This document shows, piece after piece, positions 58,429 to 64,000 of a DNA stretch of 64,000 nt. Positions within the stretch are counted from its first letter, which is position 1. Each line of letters begins with the position of its first letter. The stretch comes from DASTFY01 sp963813375. Its GTDB lineage: Bacteria > Actinomycetota > Acidimicrobiia > Acidimicrobiales > Ilumatobacteraceae. The stretch is from assembly GCA_963813375.1 (NCBI GenBank), contig CAWEYT010000017.1:62001-126000 (forward strand), read 5' to 3'. The notes beneath the pieces were generated by a model that had not been told where the DNA came from, made no database searches, and saw only the letters and a program-made list of their open reading frames with translations. The translations under genes were made by a program, and so were the position numbers.

Positions 58429-61322
58429 CTAGTGGTCTGGGGGCGGCGGCGGCGGGGCCGGTGGTGGGAGCGCCTCGCCACGGTGCTCCTGCGGCCCGAA
58501 GACCTGATCGGCCAGGAGCTCGAAGCGGTCGTGGTCACCGGTGATGTCGGTGAGGTCGGGCTCCGGCGGCTGGGCCTCGGGCACCTCGACCGCGAATCCA
58601 GGGTCGGATCCGGGCTCGTCGTGCCAGTGCAGCTCCCCGTCCTGCCACATCATCGGTGCCGCACCGGCGGCTTCGTATCGCACGGGACCCTTGCGCCACA
58701 GCACGACGAGCAGCACCAGGCCGAGCAGGGTCAGGGCGTACCCCAGGTACTCGACCCAGTGCGTGCCGTAGGTCAGCGTCACCTGGTTGGCGGTCGGGAC
58801 GACGACCATGAAGTTGGGCGCCACTCGGTACGGGCCATCGGCCCCTTCCACCTGCCAGTTGGGGAAGTAGCTGGCCTTGACGAGTACCGGCACGCCGACC
58901 TGGTCGACCGAGAACGAGATCGAGTTGTCCGACGTCTGCACGTCGCTGACCTCGACCGGTGGGAGCGTGGTCTGGTCGATCGTTCCGACCGGAACGAGAC
59001 GGGCCAGCGTCCTGCTGTCGCTCTCAGGGCCCTCGGTCACGGTCTCGATGCGCTGCCAGTCGGACGGTCCGTCGGCAGCCGGCAGCGCATTCCAGTCCTC
59101 GGGATGCTGGAACCAGCTCGTACCCAGCTCCAGCCAGCGCTCGCGCTCCTGGCCCAGGTGCAACGGGAGCAGCCCGTTGTCCATGCCCTCCACCACGACC
59201 GGGTTGGTGGTCAGCGGCACGACCAGATCGCTGTCGGCCACCTCGTAGACCGTCCACGGTCCGACCTGGCGCAGCGCGGTGAGATCAGGGTTGGCGTCGG
59301 CCTGGGCCACGACCTCGGGGCGGAAGGCCAGGTAGTAGCGGATGCCGAGATCCTGCATGTAGCGCACGGCCAGGTCGACGTCGTTGTTGTCGTAGGTCAG
59401 GCGGCGCACCGGGTTGGACGCCTGCTTCGAGACCGGCGGCGGCCGTGAGGAAGTGGTACGGCGTGGTGCCGGACGCCTCGAAGTACAGGCCCTCCATCGA
59501 GCCGATGCACCCGTCCGTGAAGTACGGCAGCAGCATGAGCGCCATCGGCGTGCCGTAGCTCGAAACGTCGTTGCCCGTCTGGTGCTCCCAGAGCGCGCGA
59601 CCACAGCCCCGCTCGTCGCCCAGCTCCTGCATCGTGCTCACGAGCGACTGGAACTCGCCGTACACCGCCTTGCCCTCGTAGCCGGCGTAGTTCCAGCGGG
59701 CCCAGTCGTCCACGAAGCCCGACTTCGTTCCCCGGAAGAACAGCCAGTCGTAGGTGGTCTTGCCGTCGTGGACCCCGAACGTGGCGAAGGGCAACCCGCG
59801 CTGGAAGTGGACGCCCCCGTAGACGAGCGACGCCAGCACCACGCCCACGAGCACGAGCGAGCCCATGGCCCACTGCGCGGTCGACGAGGCCAGCCCGTCG
59901 GCCCGGCGGCTCCACTGGAAGCGGCGCTCCTCGGACGGAGTGCGGGCCGCCCCGTCGCGCAGCTCGAGGCGGAGGTGGCGGACGACCAGCGCGACGACCT
60001 CGTAGACGCCGATGAAGGCCAGCAGGTACCGGGCGAGGTACATGAAGGGCAGGAGGCGAGCGTTCCAGAGGTGGCTCTGCGGCCAGATGCAGGCCCACGC
60101 GCCGAACACGACGGCGACCAGGCCGAGGAAGGCACCCGCCCGTCGCCCACGGATCACGCAGCCGACCAGGCCGATGGTGGCCAGCGTGAAGATGAGGATG
60201 TCGATCCACGCCGCGTAGGGGAACAGCATCTGCCAGTACGAGTCCGGCTGGCCGTTCGGGGCGTTGCCGACGGGCCGCCGCTCGTACGTCATGTCGGTCA
60301 TGAAGGCGCCGCCAAAGAGGAACGGCAGCGTCCAGAACGCGGTGAGCAGCGCGGCCACCGGCGCCATCGTCAGCACGTAGCGCGTGCGCTTGCGGTCCGC
60401 CCAGAGCAGGTACATGAGCACGGTCGCGACCACGGCGAAGATGCCCACGATCAGGTGGCAGAGCACGGTGAGCGCGAAGAGGAGCGCGGCGAGCGCGCGG
60501 CCCTTGCCCGTGCGCATGCCGCGAGCGAGCACCCCCAGGTACAGCATCGACAGGCAGAGCGCGATGCTGAACGAGAACTCGCCGGCCATCGTCGACGCCA
60601 CGTTGCCGCCGTAGATCGTGAACGACCAGTCGAAGAGGAAGAAGACGGCCGCCACGGAGAACAGCGGCGGGATCGGGAACGGCAAGCCGGCCAGGCGACC
60701 GAACGCCCAGCAGCACAGCGGGAAGGCCACCAGGCCCGAGCGCGCTCACCATCTTGAGGGCCACGCCGTACGGCACGACCGTGTCCAGCAGCACCGTGAG
60801 CAGGCCCGGTACCACCATGTAGAACTTGTACATGGGGAACCCGGCGTACCAGTCGGGCGCCCAACCGGAAAGCCGCCAGTGCGGGAGGATGTGGTCGCGC
60901 AGGTAGGCGGGCCCCCAGACGTGCGCTCCGAAGTCACCACCCGTCGGCGTGTTGTTCTCCAGCACGAGGCTGGCGTGGATGTTGGCGAGGACGTAGACCG
61001 TCGCCCCTCCCACCACCGCCAGGGTCAGGGCGAGCTGCACGAGCGACCGGTTGGACTGGCTCTGCCACCAGCGCCGGCGGGGGCCGCGGTCGACGTCGTC
61101 GTCAGCGTCGTCCAGGGTCGCGGCGGCCCACAGCTCGTCTTCCTCGGCGGGCGGTCCATCGACCGTCGGCTCCCCGACGATGACCTCCGGGCCCTCTCCG
61201 TCCGCAGGCGCCGTGACCGGCTCGACGACAGTGGCGGCGTCGAGGGTGGGGGCCTTCGCGTCCCCGTCGGGACCCGCCTCGCCCTCGCGCTTCGCCGAGG
61301 GGCTCGCCACCACGTCCGTCAT
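58429..61322 (-). CDS. Large polytopic membrane protein, YfhO/PTPS-related-like (frameshifts near 60734 and 59443)
   Basis: Reading across two extra bases gives one 963 aa protein. It has an acidic cytoplasmic N-terminus, a first helix (LALTLAVVGGATVYVLANI), a periplasmic NNTPTGGDFGAHVWGPAYL segment typical of GT-C-like membrane proteins, about ten further helices, a long extracellular beta-rich region (VVPLTTNPVVVEGMDNG, VLVKASYFPNWQVEG), a last helix (VEYLGYALTLLGLVLLVVLW) and a Pro-rich tail. This resembles the membrane protein group annotated as 6-pyruvoyl-tetrahydropterin synthase-related or YfhO-like, probably acting in cell envelope glycan synthesis. ATG at 61322. The breaks lie at LGLVAFPLCCW and AAPVSKQASNPV. 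Confidence 0.78.
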
Positions 61323-61392
61323 CGCCCAACCATCCTCCCACCCAAGGCCCAGGCCCGCGCGGTCACCTCGGGCGGCCGCCATCCCGCCCAGG

Positions 61393-62103
61393 CTAGGTCG
61401 TGAGGAGCATCACCACAGCGGTGGCGTTGAACGCCGAGTGGGCCAGGATCGACATGCCGAGCCGCCCGGTCCGCTGGGCGCACGTGCCGGCGATGAGACC
61501 GAACAGGAACAGGCCGGGGATCTGCAGCACCTGGAAGTGCACGAGGGCGAAGAACAGCGACGACAGCACCAGTGCCAGGCCGTCGTTGAGGCGGGCCTGG
61601 ATGGAGCGCATGAGCAGGCCGCGGAAGAAGAGCTCCTCGATGATGGGCGCGCCCACGACCACCATCAGGACGAGCAGGAAGATCTCTGCGTCGCTCCCCG
61701 CGCGGTCGGTGAGGGTCCGGGCCTGCTCGCTGACGTCACCGAGGTCCCACGGCAGCAGCAGCTCGAGCGTCCAGTACAGCGCGGGCACGAGGACCGCCTG
61801 GCAGACGATGCCGATGGGCACGCCGAGGACGTCGAAGCCCCGGAACCGCAACCCGTAGTCGTCCCGGAGCCGGCCAGTGCCCCAGTGGCGGCTGATGATG
61901 ATCGTCGCCGCCAGCAGGCTGATCCACAGGGGGACGAGCAGGACCGCGTCCAACCACAGCGGACGGTCCTCGGACTCGGTCCCCGCGTACCCGGCCGCGG
62001 ACAGGATGGCGATCTGGCCGCTGAAGGCGACCGTGAAGGCGATCAGCCAGGCGGCGAACGCGTGCCCGGCCTGGAAACGCGGCTCTCCGGGCGCGGGACG
62101 CAC
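61393..62103 (-). CDS. CPBP family intramembrane metalloprotease
   Basis: A 236 aa membrane protein with about seven helices and the CPBP (Abi/Rce1-like) motifs: APIIEELFFRGLL with the EExxxR, FALVHFQVLQ with the second-site His, and ILAHSAFNATAV. It would cleave or modify membrane substrates; in bacteria some members process bacteriocin or immunity peptides. GTG start at 62103. Upstream of the large membrane protein by 70 bp. Confidence 0.85.
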   Translation of the reverse strand: MRPAPGEPRFQAGHAFAAWLIAFTVAFSGQIAILSAAGYAGTESEDRPLWLDAVLLVPLWISLLAATIIISRHWGTGRLRDDYGLRFRGFDVLGVPIGIVCQAVLVPALYWTLELLLPWDLGDVSEQARTLTDRAGSDAEIFLLVLMVVVGAPIIEELFFRGLLMRSIQARLNDGLALVLSSLFFALVHFQVLQIPGLFLFGLIAGTCAQRTGRLGMSILAHSAFNATAVVMLLTT

Positions 62104-62181
62104 GCGGGGCCACGCTACACAGCCGCGCCCCGCACGCGAAGGTTGGTGCCGCGCCCTCGGCGAGTCGGCGAAGGGGAGCGG

Positions 62182-62412
62182 TCAGCCGGCGAGCAGCGCG
62201 GCCGGCGCCAGCGCGAAGTACGGCCGACGGTCCTCGAGCCGCCAACCGTGCGGCACGCGCAGGCGCGCCGCGTGACGCTCGCACAGGTCATAGCTGTGCG
62301 GGTCCCGCTCCCCCGACAGGCCGTCGAGCCAGGCAACCGACCGGGCGTACTGGTACGTGAGCGTGGCCGTCGCCATCTCGGCGCAGCCGGTCCGCGAGCA
62401 ATGACGGGTCAC
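62182..62412 (-). CDS. DUF3499 family protein
   Basis: A 76 aa protein conserved in actinobacteria with unknown function. Cys and His pairs in RHCSRTGCAEMATATLTYQY and DLCERHAARLRVPHGW suggest a zinc-binding site. GTG start at 62412. In mycobacteria the homologue sits close to manB; here the same genes are 4 kb apart. Divergent from ftsH. Confidence 0.85.
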   Translation of the reverse strand: MTRHCSRTGCAEMATATLTYQYARSVAWLDGLSGERDPHSYDLCERHAARLRVPHGWRLEDRRPYFALAPAALLAG

Positions 62413-62518
62413 GACGCGGACCCTACCGGCGCACCTTCGCGCGCCTGGTGGATGCTGCCCCGCGATCGCGCCCGCGACACGGCTGTTCGACCGCGCGGGG
62501 AATGTCCCAGCCCGTAGC

Positions 62519-64000
62519 ATGGAGCCCATGAGCAGCCTGCCGCCGCCGCCACCCCCTCCGCCTCCCAGCGGCCGCGGCCCGGGGGGTTCGCCGCCGTCGC
62601 CGCCGAAGGGACCGCGCATGCCGTCACGCCCGCCGGGGCAGGGCCAGGGGCAAGGTCAAGGAGGCGGCCAGGGCCAGGGCACCCGCGGCCCCGGCCTGCC
62701 TCGCTGGAGCATCTGGGTCCTCCTCGGGCTCCTGGCGCTGCTGCTCTTCGGCTCCCGGCTGATCCCGACCGACAACGGCAAGGAGATCAGCTACAACGAA
62801 TTCCTGACCCAGGTGGACGCGGGCGAGGTCCAGCAGGCGAGCTACAGCAACGCCTCGGGTCGCATCACTGGCGAGCTCACGAGCGGCGAGAAGTTCACCA
62901 CCTCCGGCCCGACGCCGTTGCCCGACGACGTGCAGCAGCAGATCGTCGAGAACGTGCCCGACGCGTCGTTCAAGAGCCCGCAATCGAGCTGGCTCGACAC
63001 CATCGGGCTCTTCCTCCCGTTCGTCTTCATCCTCCTCATCTTCGTGTGGCTCCAGCGACGGGCCGCCGGGCAGATGGGCAACGTGATGTCGATCGGGCGG
63101 ACGCGGGCCAAGGCCTACACGGCCGACAAGCCGTCCACCACCTTCGCCGACATCGCTGGGTACGAAGGAGTGAAGCAGGAGATCCGCGAGGTCGTGGACT
63201 TCCTGCGCATGCCCGACCAGTTCAAGGAGATCGGCGCCCGGGTGCCCAAGGGCATGCTGCTCGTCGGCCCGCCAGGCACCGGCAAGACGCTGTTCGCCCG
63301 CGCCGTGGCCGGCGAGGCGGGGGTCGGTTTCCTGTCCGGCACCGGCTCCGACTTCATGGAGATGTTCGTCGGCGTCGGCGCCAGTCGGGTGCGCGACCTC
63401 TTCCAGCAGGCCCGCAAGATGGGCCGGGCCATCATCTTCATCGACGAGATCGACTCCATCGGCCGCAAGCGGGGCGCCGGCCTGGGCGGTGGCCACGACG
63501 AGCGGGAGCAGACGCTCAACCAGATGCTCTCGGAGATGGATGGCTTCGATACCTCCGAGGGCGTCGTCGTCATCGCCGCCACCAACCGGCCCGACATCCT
63601 CGACCCCGCGCTCCTGCGGCCCGGACGGTTCGACCGCCAGATCGTGGTGCCCCTCCCGAGTACACCGAGCGGCTGGCCATCCTCCAGGTCCACTGCCGGG
63701 ACAAGCGGCTCGGGGGCGACGTCGCCCTCGAGATCATGGCCAAGGGCACGCCCGGCATGAGCGGTGCCGATCTCGCCAACCTGGTCAACGAGGCCGCGCT
63801 CTTCGCGGTGCGGCGCGGGTCCAAGGAGATCGAGCGCATCGACTTCGAGTCGGCCCGGGATCGCATCATGATGGGAGCCCGCCGGGAGAGCCTCATCCTC
63901 ACCATCGAGGAGAAGCGGGCCACGGCGTACCACGAGGGAGGCCATGCGCTGCTGGCCACGGTGCTGCAGCACGCGGACGAGGTCCACAAGGTGACCATCC
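62519..64000 (+). CDS. ftsH: ATP-dependent zinc metalloprotease FtsH (partial at window end; frameshift near 63658)
   Basis: Membrane-anchored AAA+ protease that degrades membrane and regulatory proteins. Two membrane segments (ISWVLLGLLALLLFG-like at ~65-80 and FLPFVFILLIFVWL at ~165-180) flank an extracytoplasmic domain; the AAA domain has GPPGTGKT, IIFIDEIDSIG and NRPDILDPALLRPGRFD. A missing G near 63658 interrupts VPLPEYTERLAIL; the next frame continues through PGMSGADLANLVNEAAL to the protease site YHEGGHALL (HExxH) before the window ends. The first 55 residues are an unusual Pro/Gly/Gln-rich tail. ATG at 62519 or 62528. Confidence 0.93.

Overview
This 64 kb window is very GC-rich, densely coded on both strands, and reads like a chromosome segment of a high-GC actinomycete. 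The markers are a SARP/BTAD regulator, a DUF3499 protein, a run of manB, SIS-domain and ahcY genes, a secA-prfB-ftsE-ftsX run, ZnuABC with a Fur/Zur regulator, and frequent GTG starts. The gene content would suit the class Acidimicrobiia, but that placement is inference. I saw no rRNA, tRNA, CRISPR array, insertion sequence or prophage.

Layout: 1-6.7 kb holds an acyl-CoA dehydrogenase, a minus-strand group (pterin dehydratase-VOC fusion, RibD-like reductase, SARP regulator) and an AlkX/YcaQ-like protein. 6.8-9.9 kb holds DUF3500, bicupin and PEP-mutase-family genes. 10.1-13.1 kb is a zinc-uptake locus (zur, znuB, znuC, znuA). 13.1-19.5 kb holds a decayed hydrolase, an SGNH hydrolase, an oxidoreductase, a cation-efflux pump, a decayed DUF222/HNH gene, a VOC protein and an APH-like kinase. 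19.5-22 kb is a DUF2330/cupredoxin/small-membrane-protein/DinB group. 22-28 kb is an aromatic-degradation-like operon (FAH isomerase, molybdenum hydroxylase, HpaB-like monooxygenase, HpaH-like hydratase) with a divergent GlcG-like gene. 28-33.8 kb holds a diiron protein, an acyltransferase, two hydrolases and an amidohydrolase. 33.9-36.5 kb is a complete cobalt ECF transporter (cbiMNQO). 36.6-42.5 kb holds a FtsX-like permease, two methyltransferases, a secreted protein, a truncated globin and an enoyl-CoA hydratase. 42.7-49.9 kb is the cell division and secretion block (M23 hydrolase, ftsX, ftsE, prfB, secA). 50-54 kb holds a HAD protein, comF and a second permease. 54.1-64 kb holds ahcY, a SIS isomerase, a Trm112-like protein, manB, a large membrane protein, CPBP protease, DUF3499 and ftsH, which runs off the end.

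About sixteen genes, including ftsH, znuC, cbiN and a FtsEX-type hydrolase, are each broken by one or two single-base frame changes while both halves stay well conserved. This is much more likely indel error in the assembly than gene decay. I therefore give the joined coordinates and the approximate break. Two other genes (13.1-13.6 and 17.0-17.8 kb) do look truly decayed.

The most interesting non-coding signals are a nested palindrome present twice (9952-10002 and 51332-51380) whose outer arms differ by compensating changes, two adjacent 17-bp palindromes inside a larger inverted repeat between the diiron and acyltransferase genes (29014-29070), and a hairpin abutting the ribosome-binding site of ahcY (55575-55601).
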